A stretch of DNA of 47,720 nt from the NCBI GenBank assembly GCA_903885605.1, contig CAISJD010000169.1:1-47720 (forward strand). The letters run 5' to 3'. Positions 8,681-16,920 of this stretch are shown here, in pieces. Source of the DNA: an uncultured Chthonomonas sp. (GTDB lineage: Bacteria > Armatimonadota > Chthonomonadetes > Chthonomonadales > CAJBBX01). Below the pieces are notes generated by a model. It was not told where the DNA came from. It made no database searches and was given only the letters and a program-made list of their open reading frames with translations. Both the position numbers and the translations under genes were made by a program. The first letter of the stretch is position 1. The number at the start of each line of letters is the position of its first letter.

Positions 8681-11136
8681 TGCTGCGCCTGCTCTCTCTG
8701 GTGGCGTCAGCGTTGCTCGCGAGCGTGGGTTCGCAGGCGCAGACGGCGCCGACGCCTGCCGTACTCGGATTTGAGCAGCACGACGGGACGCGCTGCGTCG
8801 GCTGGGGTCCGTTCGGCGCAGGCTACGAGATTGAACGTGACCAGCCCAGGGAGGGCGCCGCCTCGATACGCTGTGCGGCGCCGAGGTCCGGCGAAGCCCA
8901 CGGTGCCACGTTCACCGCCGACCTGAACCAGCGTGTCGCCAGGCCGGTAGTGGTCACGGGCTGGAGCCGCTGCGAGGGCGTGTCCGGCAATGCGGATAAC
9001 GATTACGCGATCTACATCGATATTACCTACACCGATGGGACGCCTCTATGGGGCCAGACCGCCCCGTTTGCGGTCGGCTCCCACGGTTGGCAGCAACGTC
9101 AGGTCACGGTGATCCCGGCAAAGCCCATCGCCAAGGTGTTCGTCCACGCCCTGTTCCGCAACCATACGGGCACAGCGTGGTTCGACGGCTTCACGTTCAA
9201 GACCCCTGACCACGCGGACTTCTTCGACTCGCAGCCATTGGCGCCGCCGGTCCTGCCGGCAGGAGCTACCTCCGGATGGTTCGTGCGCGACGTGGCGGCG
9301 GGAGGCAAGCTGCTTCCGGCCAATGCGGCGACCGCGTCGGCGCTTGGGTTGCGCCTGGCCTGCACGTCCGCGAAGGCGCGCGTTGGCGTCGCACAAAGCC
9401 TCCGCGTCGTCGACATGAAGGCGCGCGACCGGGCCCTGACACTCACCTACGTGCGCCGGGTGGCGGGCGGGCCCTGCCTCTGGCTCCACGACCTCCGTGA
9501 GACCCGGCAGGTAGACGCCAACAGCGACGCGTGCAACGTCACGCGGACCAACCTGGGCGCGGCCGGGCAGATGTCGATCTACCCGTTCGGGGCCGTGGGG
9601 TCCGGCAAGAGGGTCGTTGCCATTGGGGTGCCCGCCTCGCTGGGGCCGCGCGTGGTCCGCTTCGGGTTCAACGGGTCGTCGAAGCTGCTCTACGCTTCGT
9701 TCGATGTGGCCTTGAGCCGCCGCGCAGTCCGAAGCTTGGACAAAGCTGGGCGAGCGACTGCGGCAGTGACCGCGCTCTCCTTCGAAGCCGACGCCCGGTG
9801 GGGCTTCCGGTCCGTGGCGGCGCAGTACTACAAGCACGATCCCGCCGCCTTCGAGCGCCGCGCCAAGGCCGACGGCCTCTGGATACCCTTCGTGCCACCC
9901 GCCAAGGTGGAGCGGAGCGCCGACTTCGGGTTCGCATACCACGAGGGAGACGATAGCCTGCAGTCCGACGACCAGCTGGGCGTCCTCAGCTTCCGATACA
10001 CGGAGCCGATGACCTACTGGATGGCGATGCCCAAGACGATGCCGCGGACCCTTGAAGCAGGTCTCGCCGAGGTGCGCCGGCAGGCTCGCGAGGCCACCGG
10101 CGAGCAGAAGCAGATGGCCCAGGCGACCCTCAACAGCGGATGCCTGGAGGCTGACGGACGTCCGCACGTCGACTTCATCGACGCGCCGTGGACCAATGGC
10201 GCCGTCTGGGCCCTGAACCCCAACCCGGCCCTTAAGCCGCCTATGGGCGAACTGAGCCGCGCGCAGATGGCGTTCAGCGACGATGTGCTGCGGCGCATCT
10301 ACGCATCGGGATCGCTGGATGGTGAGTACCTCGACTCGCTTGAGGGGTGGGCGGACGTGCTGGACTATTCGGACCGGGGCCTCGCTGCCCTGGCATCGCC
10401 GCCGGCGTTCGCATCGGACAGCCTGGAACCGGTAGCGCCGACCTGGTTCAACGTGGCCGAGATGACCCGCTGGCTCAGCGGACGGCTTCGGTCCATGAAC
10501 AAACTGCTGATGGCCAACGCCACGCCGTGGCGCATCCACTGCTTCTCACCGTGGCTCGACGTCATGGGCACCGAGACGAACTGGCTACCGGGCGGGGAGT
10601 GGCGGCCCGACACGCACGCGATCTTCAGTCTGCGCCGCGTGCTCAGCGGCACGAAGCCCTACCTGCTGCTGCAGAACACGGACTTCGAGAAGTTCGGCCG
10701 CGCCGAGGTGGAGCGGTATATTCAGCGCTGCATGTTCTACGCGGTCTTCCCGAGCATGTTCAGCGTGGACGCGTCGTCGCGCAACTACTGGACCCAGCCG
10801 CAGTGGCACAACCGCGACCGTGACCTCTTCGTCCGCTACATGCCGGCGATCAAGGCCCTCTCCGCGGCGGGCTGGCGGCCGATCACCGGGGCCACTGCCA
10901 CGCCGTCGACAGTCTGGCTTGAGCGGTATGGCGCTGAATGCCTCGCCGTCACCAACACGTCGGGTACCGACGCCGACGCCGACGTGCGGTTCGAGCGCGA
11001 AACCGGACCGGTTGCGGCGCACGACCTGGTGTCCGGTGAGGTCGTGCCTGCCGGACCGGCAGGCAAGGTGATGCAGTTCAAAGTGAAGCTCAAGGCGGGG
11101 GAGACCCGGGCGTTCCGGATCGGACCCAAGCCGTAG
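8680..11136 (+). CDS. Large secreted protein of unknown function, possibly glycosidase-like
   Basis: An 818-residue protein with a clear signal peptide (MLRLLSLVASALLASVGSQAQ). Residues ~25-180 look like a carbohydrate-binding jelly-roll: beta-rich, with a FEQ-x-x-GT opening and WFDGFTF near its end. A beta-rich middle follows. A region near 540-720 resembles a TIM-barrel hydrolase, with acidic motifs DGEYLDSLEGW and MGTETNW that could supply catalytic residues. A small C-terminal beta domain closes the protein. I do not recognise a specific family, so glycosidase activity is a guess from architecture. The start is ATG 8680, coupled to the pyrE stop; the frame upstream overlaps pyrE and is not coding. 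Confidence 0.75.
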   Translation: MLRLLSLVASALLASVGSQAQTAPTPAVLGFEQHDGTRCVGWGPFGAGYEIERDQPREGAASIRCAAPRSGEAHGATFTADLNQRVARPVVVTGWSRCEGVSGNADNDYAIYIDITYTDGTPLWGQTAPFAVGSHGWQQRQVTVIPAKPIAKVFVHALFRNHTGTAWFDGFTFKTPDHADFFDSQPLAPPVLPAGATSGWFVRDVAAGGKLLPANAATASALGLRLACTSAKARVGVAQSLRVVDMKARDRALTLTYVRRVAGGPCLWLHDLRETRQVDANSDACNVTRTNLGAAGQMSIYPFGAVGSGKRVVAIGVPASLGPRVVRFGFNGSSKLLYASFDVALSRRAVRSLDKAGRATAAVTALSFEADARWGFRSVAAQYYKHDPAAFERRAKADGLWIPFVPPAKVERSADFGFAYHEGDDSLQSDDQLGVLSFRYTEPMTYWMAMPKTMPRTLEAGLAEVRRQAREATGEQKQMAQATLNSGCLEADGRPHVDFIDAPWTNGAVWALNPNPALKPPMGELSRAQMAFSDDVLRRIYASGSLDGEYLDSLEGWADVLDYSDRGLAALASPPAFASDSLEPVAPTWFNVAEMTRWLSGRLRSMNKLLMANATPWRIHCFSPWLDVMGTETNWLPGGEWRPDTHAIFSLRRVLSGTKPYLLLQNTDFEKFGRAEVERYIQRCMFYAVFPSMFSVDASSRNYWTQPQWHNRDRDLFVRYMPAIKALSAAGWRPITGATATPSTVWLERYGAECLAVTNTSGTDADADVRFERETGPVAAHDLVSGEVVPAGPAGKVMQFKVKLKAGETRAFRIGPKP

Positions 11137-11158
11137 ACGCATCAAGGAGGTAGAACCG

Positions 11159-11536
11159 ATGAAGAAGGCGCTATGGACCGGCGCGAAGGTGGCGGAAGCC
11201 CCCTACACGCCGGGAGTGCAGGTTGGTGGTATGGTCTTCGTCTCGGGCCAGGTTCCGCTGGATCCCGCGACGAAGCAACTCGTGGCCGGGGAGTTTGAGG
11301 ACCGCGTGCGGCAGTGCCTCGCCAACGTGGCCGCCGTGCTTAAGGAAGCCGGGGCGGACCTGTCCAGCGTCGTGAAGACCACGGTCTTCCTCACGGACCT
11401 GGACCAGTTCGCCCGCATGAACGCCGTCTACAAAGAGCACTTCGGCGAAGTGCGACCTGCGAGAAGCTGCATCCAGGTGTGCCGCCTGCCCATGGGCACC
11501 GACGTGGAGATCGAGGCCATCGCGGTCGTGTCGTAG
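11159..11536 (+). CDS. ridA: RidA-family enamine/imine deaminase
   Basis: A 125-residue protein of the RidA/YER057c/UK114 family, which hydrolyses reactive enamine/imine intermediates such as 2-aminoacrylate released by PLP enzymes. Family landmarks are VFVSGQVPLDP near residue 28 and the active-site stretch VRPARSCIQVCRLP, with its conserved arginine, followed by DVEIEAIAVV. An AAGGAGG ribosome site lies eight bases before ATG 11159. It is the last gene of the rightward run. Its stop is only five bases from the stop of the convergent ftsY, so no room remains for a terminator between them. Confidence 0.94.
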   Translation: MKKALWTGAKVAEAPYTPGVQVGGMVFVSGQVPLDPATKQLVAGEFEDRVRQCLANVAAVLKEAGADLSSVVKTTVFLTDLDQFARMNAVYKEHFGEVRPARSCIQVCRLPMGTDVEIEAIAVVS

Positions 11537-11541
11537 CGGGG

Positions 11542-12435
11542 CTACCGGAGGAGGGCTTCGATGAAGGCTCCGGCCTCGAAGTCCTCCAGGTCATCGGACT
11601 TCTCGCCCGTCCCCACGAGCCGGATCGGGACGCCCACCTCGTCCGCGATCGTGAGTACGATGCCGCCTCGGGCGGTGCCGTCCAGCTTTGTCAGCACGAT
11701 CCCGGTGATGCCCACGGCGTCGCGGAACTGCTTGGCCTGGTTCAGGCCATTCTGGCCGGTGGTTGCGTCCAGCACCAGCAGCGTCTCGTCCGGCGGCCGA
11801 CCCAGCTCGCGCTCGGCCACTCGCACCACCTTGCGGAGCTCCTCCATCAGGTTGTCCTTGGTGTGGAGGCGCCCGGCCGTGTCGGCGATCACGGTGTCGA
11901 TGCCGCGGTTGCGCGCCGCCCGGATGGAGTCGAACACCACGGCGGAGGGATCGGAGCCCTCGCGGTGCTTCAGCACGGAAGCGCCTACGCGGTCCGCCCA
12001 GATCTCGAGCTGGTCGATGGCCGCCGCACGGAAGGTATCGCCCGCGGCCATCATGACCGACCGGCCCTCGGCTCGGATGCGGCGGGCGATCTTGGCGATG
12101 GTGGTTGTCTTGCCCACGCCGTTCACGCCGACCACCAGGTAGAGGGTCGGCTTGGTCTCGGCCTGCGCAAGCGGCAGCCCCTGCTGCGACGAGCGCTCCA
12201 TCACCTGGGTCAACGCGCAGCGCAACGTAGCGCGGACGTCGTCCTGCGAAGCGATGCGAGACTCCCGGACCTCCGTGCGCAAGGCGTCCAGGGCGGCCGT
12301 CGTGGTAGCCACGTTCACATCGGCCTGCAGCAGCAGCGCCTCCAGATCCTCGAACAGCTCCTCGTCGATGCGGCCTCGACCCGTGATGAGGGTGTCGACG
12401 CGTTGTAGGATGCTCTTGACGAAGCCGAACCGCAT
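11542..12435 (-). CDS. ftsY: Signal recognition particle receptor FtsY
   Basis: A 297-residue SRP GTPase that receives ribosome-nascent-chain complexes at the membrane. The N domain is followed by the G domain with P-loop GVNGVGKT (103-110), a DTFRAAAIDQL segment, DTAGRLHTKDNLMEEL, and the TKLDGTARGG motif near the end. It is a minimal NG form without the long acidic A domain of E. coli FtsY. I start at ATG 12435, where a GGGAGGTGA ribosome site precedes it; the frame upstream overlaps the neighbouring transporter gene. It is the last gene of a leftward run that begins with sugar-transport genes. Confidence 0.95.
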   Translation of the reverse strand: MRFGFVKSILQRVDTLITGRGRIDEELFEDLEALLLQADVNVATTTAALDALRTEVRESRIASQDDVRATLRCALTQVMERSSQQGLPLAQAETKPTLYLVVGVNGVGKTTTIAKIARRIRAEGRSVMMAAGDTFRAAAIDQLEIWADRVGASVLKHREGSDPSAVVFDSIRAARNRGIDTVIADTAGRLHTKDNLMEELRKVVRVAERELGRPPDETLLVLDATTGQNGLNQAKQFRDAVGITGIVLTKLDGTARGGIVLTIADEVGVPIRLVGTGEKSDDLEDFEAGAFIEALLR

Positions 12436-12470
12436 TGGTCGGTCACCTCCCTGAGGGTACGTCGGCGCGC

Positions 12471-13280
12471 CTACAGCGCCTTGGATGCGCTCCATGCGCA
12501 GACGAGCACCGCTACGAAGCCGTATGAGAGCAGCACGACAGACCCATCGCCGCCGAGCGTGGCCATACCCACCAGGGCGCCCGCGGCCGCGCCGCCCACA
12601 GCGCCGCCGAGGCACATGGCCCAGCCGATGGTGCGGTCGATCGCCCCGCGGACGGCATAGGCGAGCAGGGGCAGCAGGGCGCCCGCCACAGCCACCAGCA
12701 ACGACGCCAGCAGGGCGGTGCCGGGCCGTAGCCCCATCAGCAGGACACAGGCAGGCACCAGCAGGATGCCGATGGGCACCGCCGTGGCGGCGCTGGCCAC
12801 CCCAACCAGGGCGCCGAAGACGGCGATGCCCATGGAGGTGCCGGCCCAATCGAAGGTCAGCGCGGACGGACCGCCCAGACGCGTGTGCCAGCCCTGAGAC
12901 ATGACGTACACGGCAAGCAGGGCGCAGAGCGTGTAGGCGATGCGCGGCACGATGCGCGCAGGGAAACGCTGCCGAATGACCCCGCCGATCACTACGCCGA
13001 TGAACGCCGAGGCGGTGAGCAACGCGACCAGCTCAACGGACACCGATGCCTGGCCGGTGAGCATGGCGCCGCCGACCGCCGCCACCGCCGCCGCTACGGC
13101 CGCCATGAGCGCCGTACCTGCCCGCCTCTCCGGCGTGAAGCCCAGCATGAAGCCGATCAGCGGGTCTGCGGCGATCTGGTTGGATATCCCCGAGGCGCCG
13201 CTCATCAGGCCCAGCACGCCGGACAGCAGGAACATGACCGCCGCCTTCGCAAGCGGCATGTTGAACTGCCGGCGCTTCAT
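12471..13280 (-). CDS. TauE/SafE (TSUP) family membrane transporter
   Basis: A 269-residue integral membrane protein with about eight hydrophobic helices in two similar halves. The pattern is that of the sulfite exporter/TSUP family: a GVLGLMSGASGI start, with GAAAGALVGMATLGG in the last third. Members move small sulfur-containing or organic anions; the substrate is not predictable. Its ATG overlaps the upstream permease stop by four bases, so it is co-translated with an ABC sugar transporter. Confidence 0.75.
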   Translation of the reverse strand: MKRRQFNMPLAKAAVMFLLSGVLGLMSGASGISNQIAADPLIGFMLGFTPERRAGTALMAAVAAAVAAVGGAMLTGQASVSVELVALLTASAFIGVVIGGVIRQRFPARIVPRIAYTLCALLAVYVMSQGWHTRLGGPSALTFDWAGTSMGIAVFGALVGVASAATAVPIGILLVPACVLLMGLRPGTALLASLLVAVAGALLPLLAYAVRGAIDRTIGWAMCLGGAVGGAAAGALVGMATLGGDGSVVLLSYGFVAVLVCAWSASKAL

Positions 13281-14347
13281 CCCTTGATGCCCGTCAGCGT
13301 CACGCCCTGGATGAAGTACCGCTGCGTCATGAAGAAGAGCAGCAGGACAGGCAGCATCATCATGGTCGATGCCGCCATCAGCAGGCCGGGCTCACCGCCA
13401 TGCGCGGTCTGGAATAGCTGCAGCGCGTAGGCCAGCGGCATCTTCAGCGGCGAGCTGATGTAGATGAGCGGCCCCATGAAGTTGTTCCATGAGCCCATGA
13501 AGGTCATGATGGTGAGCGCGGCCATGGCGGGCTTGATCAGCGGCAGCATGATGCGCCAGTAGATGCCGAAGTAGGAGCAGCCGTCGATCTTCGCGGCGTC
13601 CTCCAGGTCGTTCGGGATCGTCAGGAAGAACTGCCGCAGCAGGAAGACGTTGAACGCGGAGCCAAGGAAGGCCGGCGCCCAGAGTGGCTTCAGCGTGTCG
13701 ATCCAGCCCAGGGCGCGGAAGATCAGGAAGACCGGCATCATCGTGACCGCGCCGGGAAGCATCATCGTGGCCAACAGGACCATGAAGAGCGGGTCGCGTC
13801 CGGGCCATTTGAGTCTGGCGAAGCTGAACGCAACCAGCGACGAGGAGAGCAGCGTGCCCACGATGGTCAGCGCGCAGAGGACCAGCGTGTTCATCACGTA
13901 GACGAGGCCGTTGTTCGTCTCCGGCGGCAGGAATGCCAGGGCGTCCGGGTAGTTCTTCCAGACCGGGGCGAACTGCTTGATCTTGGTGACCGCCGACCTG
14001 GGCGCCTCGAACACCTTGCCCTTCAGCTCGGCGGGCTCGAGCACCTTCAGGATGCGCTCACCGGTGTCGCGCTCCTGAATGACGGCGGCCTTCACCTTCG
14101 TGCCGGCATAGGTAGCCTCGGCTAGCCCGGCCTCCTTGCCGTCGATCAGCACCTTCACCTGTTGCCGCGGCACCCACACCGGCGGGAACTGGCTCATGTC
14201 CTCGTCCTCCTTCAGAGACGTGACCACAAGCCACGCGAAGGGGACCAGGAAGACCAGCGAGCCCGCCACCAGCAGCAGGTGGAGGACTGCTTTGCGTCGG
14301 AACTCACGCACCGCCCTGCGCCGCATCTGAGCCGTTAGGGGCCTCAT
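13277..14347 (-). CDS. Carbohydrate ABC transporter permease (MalG type) with an inserted external loop
   Basis: A 356-residue inner-membrane permease. The coupling EAA motif (EDAAKIDGCSYFGIYWRIMLP) lies about two-thirds along the chain, and the C-terminal half is an ordinary MalG-type bundle. It is longer than usual. After the first helix and FPPVWVP (~54-60), about 65 extra residues of soluble beta-like sequence precede the FAPVWKNYPDAL segment (~126-137) that normally follows at once. The start is ATG 14347, overlapping the previous stop (ATGA); GGCGGAGAAG is the ribosome site. Its partner is the fused binding-protein/permease upstream. No ATPase gene lies in this operon. Confidence 0.9.
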   Translation of the reverse strand: MRPLTAQMRRRAVREFRRKAVLHLLLVAGSLVFLVPFAWLVVTSLKEDEDMSQFPPVWVPRQQVKVLIDGKEAGLAEATYAGTKVKAAVIQERDTGERILKVLEPAELKGKVFEAPRSAVTKIKQFAPVWKNYPDALAFLPPETNNGLVYVMNTLVLCALTIVGTLLSSSLVAFSFARLKWPGRDPLFMVLLATMMLPGAVTMMPVFLIFRALGWIDTLKPLWAPAFLGSAFNVFLLRQFFLTIPNDLEDAAKIDGCSYFGIYWRIMLPLIKPAMAALTIMTFMGSWNNFMGPLIYISSPLKMPLAYALQLFQTAHGGEPGLLMAASTMMMLPVLLLFFMTQRYFIQGVTLTGIKG

Positions 14348-16827
14348 TTCTTCTCCGCCTCGTAGTGGACCCACCGCGGCGCGGACTTGAGCTGCACCAG
14401 AGTCAGGGCCAGGATGATGGTGAACAGCACCCAAGCCAGGGCGGAGGCATACCCCATCTTGAAGTACTTGAACGCATTGTTGAAGAGGTACATCACCGGC
14501 ACCAGCAGGCTGTCAACGGGACCCACGGAGCTTCCCCCCGCGCCCTGTCCGCTGAGGACGTAGACCCGGTCGAACTCCTGCAGGGCTCCGATGGTGCCCA
14601 TGATCAGGTTGAAGAAGACATAGGGCGAGAGCATCGGCAGTGTCACGTGGCGGAACTTCACCAGCGGGCCGGCGCCGTCCAGGTCGGCAGCCTCATACAG
14701 GTGCTGCGGGATGCCCTGCAGGCCGGCCAGCCAGAGGATCATGCCTCCGCCGGCACCCCACAGGCCCTGGACGATCAGCCCGGGCTTGGCCCATTCGGCA
14801 GCGCCGAACCATCCGGGCGGCGTCCATCCGAACCAGGGGGTGAGGGTCGCCTTCCACGCCGCGTTCAGCAGGCCACGGTTCGGATCGCCGTTCAGCACCC
14901 AGGCCCAGAGCACCGCGCTGGCCACCACAGGCACGATGGAGGGCAGGTAGAAGCAGGTGCGGTAGATGCTCATGCCGCCCACCTTCGAGTTGAGCAGCAT
15001 GGCGATGGCCAGCCCCGTGGCCATGCCCAGCGGTATACCGATGAGCGCCAGGTAGCCGACGTTGTAGAGCGACGTCTTCAGGTAGTAGCTGTCGGTGGTG
15101 AAGAGGTCGATGTAGTTCTGGAAGCCCACGTAGCGCGGTGCGTGGAGCACATCGTAGTCACAGAAGCTGAGGAACATCGACGCCACGATGGGCCCCGCCG
15201 TCAGCGCCAGGAAGCCGAGGATCCACGGCGCGGCGAAGAGGTAGCCCGCCCATGCCTCAGAACGGACCACGCGCCCCATACCGCGGACCCGGCGGACGCC
15301 GACGAACACGGCGCCCAGCAGGGCGAGCACGATCAGCGATCCCACCACGATGGGGGCGGTAGTGCCCAGCAACGGGAACCGGTCGCGGCTGTGGGAGCGG
15401 TCCAGTTCCGATTGGACCACTCGGGTCGCCTCATCCATGGCGGCCTGCGCCGTCAGCTTGGTCTCCTTGTGGTGCGTGGCCTGGTCGAAGGCTCGAACAT
15501 GCTCATCCCAGAGCCGTTGCCCAACGAAGGTCACTGGGCGGAACTTGGCGTAGGGCATCATGTCCATGAAGAGCTTGAGAGGCTTGCGGTACCGCTCGGA
15601 ACTTGGCGCGAAGGCCGCCATCACCGCCTCGTTCACGCGCTTGTTGGCGGAGATCGTGGGGATGTACGGGCGTGACTTCGATAGGCAGTACTGCTTCTGG
15701 GCCGCCGAGTCGATGAGCGCCGCCTCGGGGCTGCACATCCACTTGATGAACCGCCACGCCTCCTCGCGATGCGCCGCGCCGCGGGGGATCGCGTAGCTGA
15801 AGCCGCCGGACCAGGTGAGGAACGGGTCCTGACCCGCGAAGCGCCCGGGCTTGCCGCCCTCGGTCTGTGCGAGGCGGTCATCGGGCACGGGCGCCGGAGC
15901 CACGGCGAAGTCGAGATCAGGGCGGTAGCGGCCGATGCTCTCCAACACCCAGTTGCCGTCCACCTTCATGGCGACCTTGCCGGTGAGGAACGGGTCGAGT
16001 TCCTGCGCCTGGAAGCCCGAGGCGTAGGAGTCGATCCGCGTCACGCCGCCAAGGGCATCGTAGACGCTGACCATGAAGTCCAGCGAGGCCACGCTCTCCG
16101 GGTTGTTCATGGTGCACTTGCGGCCGTCCGGACTCATGAACTCGCCGCCGTTCTGCCAGCTGTAGAGGTAGAGGAACGAGTTGCCGTAGTTCGGGATGAA
16201 CCCGATCCGGTCGAAGGAGCCGCCCGGCGCCTCTTTGGTCAGCTTCTTGGCGAACTCCCTCAACTCCGACCAGGTGCGCGGCGGCTTGTCCGGGTCCAGG
16301 CCGGCGTCGCGGAGCAGGGAGCGATTGTAATAGAGCGCGCGGTCGTCGGTGCCCGATGGGACAGCGTAGACCTTGCCGTTGTACACCGCCTCGGCCCAGC
16401 AGGCGTGGTAGTAGTCGCTCTCGCGGATGCCGTCGGACTGCTTCTGGTCTCGGGCGATCAGGTCGTCCAGGCTGCCGAACGTGTCCCGCGATGCCCAGTC
16501 GCCGATGGTGAACCGGTCCTGATGGATCACGTCCGGCGGGACGCGGCCCACGATGGCGGTCATCAGCTTCTGCGGGTTCATCTGGCCGGCGCCCATGGAG
16601 AGCACCGTGACCTTGATGCCCTTGTTACGCGCCTCGAACGTCTTGACGCGTGCCTCAAGCCCCTTGCTTTCGGCGCCGTATTGCAGGCCCCAGACCACGA
16701 GGTTGACCGGCTCGGGAGCGGCGCTTCGACGGCAGCCTCCCAGGGCTGCCAGGACGGCCGGACCGATCAGAGCGGCCGTGAGCGCGGCGCGCAGCCTGGT
16801 TCTGCGGGTATATCGAGCGACGAGCAC
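14344..16827 (-). CDS. Fused solute-binding lipoprotein and ABC permease (MalE-MalF type)
   Basis: An 827-residue protein joining two normally separate subunits. It opens with a signal region and lipobox ALGGC (Cys32). Residues ~40-470 are a family-1 extracellular sugar-binding protein: a VVWGLQYG start, WSELREFAKKLT, then GKVAMKVDGNW. A hydrophobic helix follows at ~485-510. From ~525 to the end it is a MalF-type permease, starting with an AGYLFAAPWILGFLALTAGP helix and carrying an EAADLDGAGPLVKFRHVTLP coupling loop near 705-730. I chose GTG 16827; the open frame upstream is antisense to the NlpC gene. The binding domain should face outside the inner membrane, tethered to its own channel. 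The sugar is unknown. Confidence 0.9.
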   Translation of the reverse strand: MLVARYTRRTRLRAALTAALIGPAVLAALGGCRRSAAPEPVNLVVWGLQYGAESKGLEARVKTFEARNKGIKVTVLSMGAGQMNPQKLMTAIVGRVPPDVIHQDRFTIGDWASRDTFGSLDDLIARDQKQSDGIRESDYYHACWAEAVYNGKVYAVPSGTDDRALYYNRSLLRDAGLDPDKPPRTWSELREFAKKLTKEAPGGSFDRIGFIPNYGNSFLYLYSWQNGGEFMSPDGRKCTMNNPESVASLDFMVSVYDALGGVTRIDSYASGFQAQELDPFLTGKVAMKVDGNWVLESIGRYRPDLDFAVAPAPVPDDRLAQTEGGKPGRFAGQDPFLTWSGGFSYAIPRGAAHREEAWRFIKWMCSPEAALIDSAAQKQYCLSKSRPYIPTISANKRVNEAVMAAFAPSSERYRKPLKLFMDMMPYAKFRPVTFVGQRLWDEHVRAFDQATHHKETKLTAQAAMDEATRVVQSELDRSHSRDRFPLLGTTAPIVVGSLIVLALLGAVFVGVRRVRGMGRVVRSEAWAGYLFAAPWILGFLALTAGPIVASMFLSFCDYDVLHAPRYVGFQNYIDLFTTDSYYLKTSLYNVGYLALIGIPLGMATGLAIAMLLNSKVGGMSIYRTCFYLPSIVPVVASAVLWAWVLNGDPNRGLLNAAWKATLTPWFGWTPPGWFGAAEWAKPGLIVQGLWGAGGGMILWLAGLQGIPQHLYEAADLDGAGPLVKFRHVTLPMLSPYVFFNLIMGTIGALQEFDRVYVLSGQGAGGSSVGPVDSLLVPVMYLFNNAFKYFKMGYASALAWVLFTIILALTLVQLKSAPRWVHYEAEKK

Positions 16828-16920
16828 GTGCGAACCCCCATTGGTGTGTGGCGGCGATCGGGAATGCACTATTCTACCTTCGGCACATGCACGGGGCCGC
16901 GGCCGGGAGGAGCAGGGACA

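Noticed and set aside
9046-10539. Minus-strand frame of 497 codons inside the secreted-protein gene
   Set aside because: Its composition is shadow-like and there is no ribosome site; the plus-strand gene has a signal peptide and coherent domains.
14365-15675. Plus-strand frame of 436 codons opposite the ABC fusion gene
   Set aside because: Antisense shadow; the opposite strand encodes a recognisable permease and binding protein.
15769-16920. Upstream extension of the NlpC/P60 gene by 384 codons
   Set aside because: Antisense to the binding-protein domain; the SH3b domain and ribosome site mark the start at 16921.
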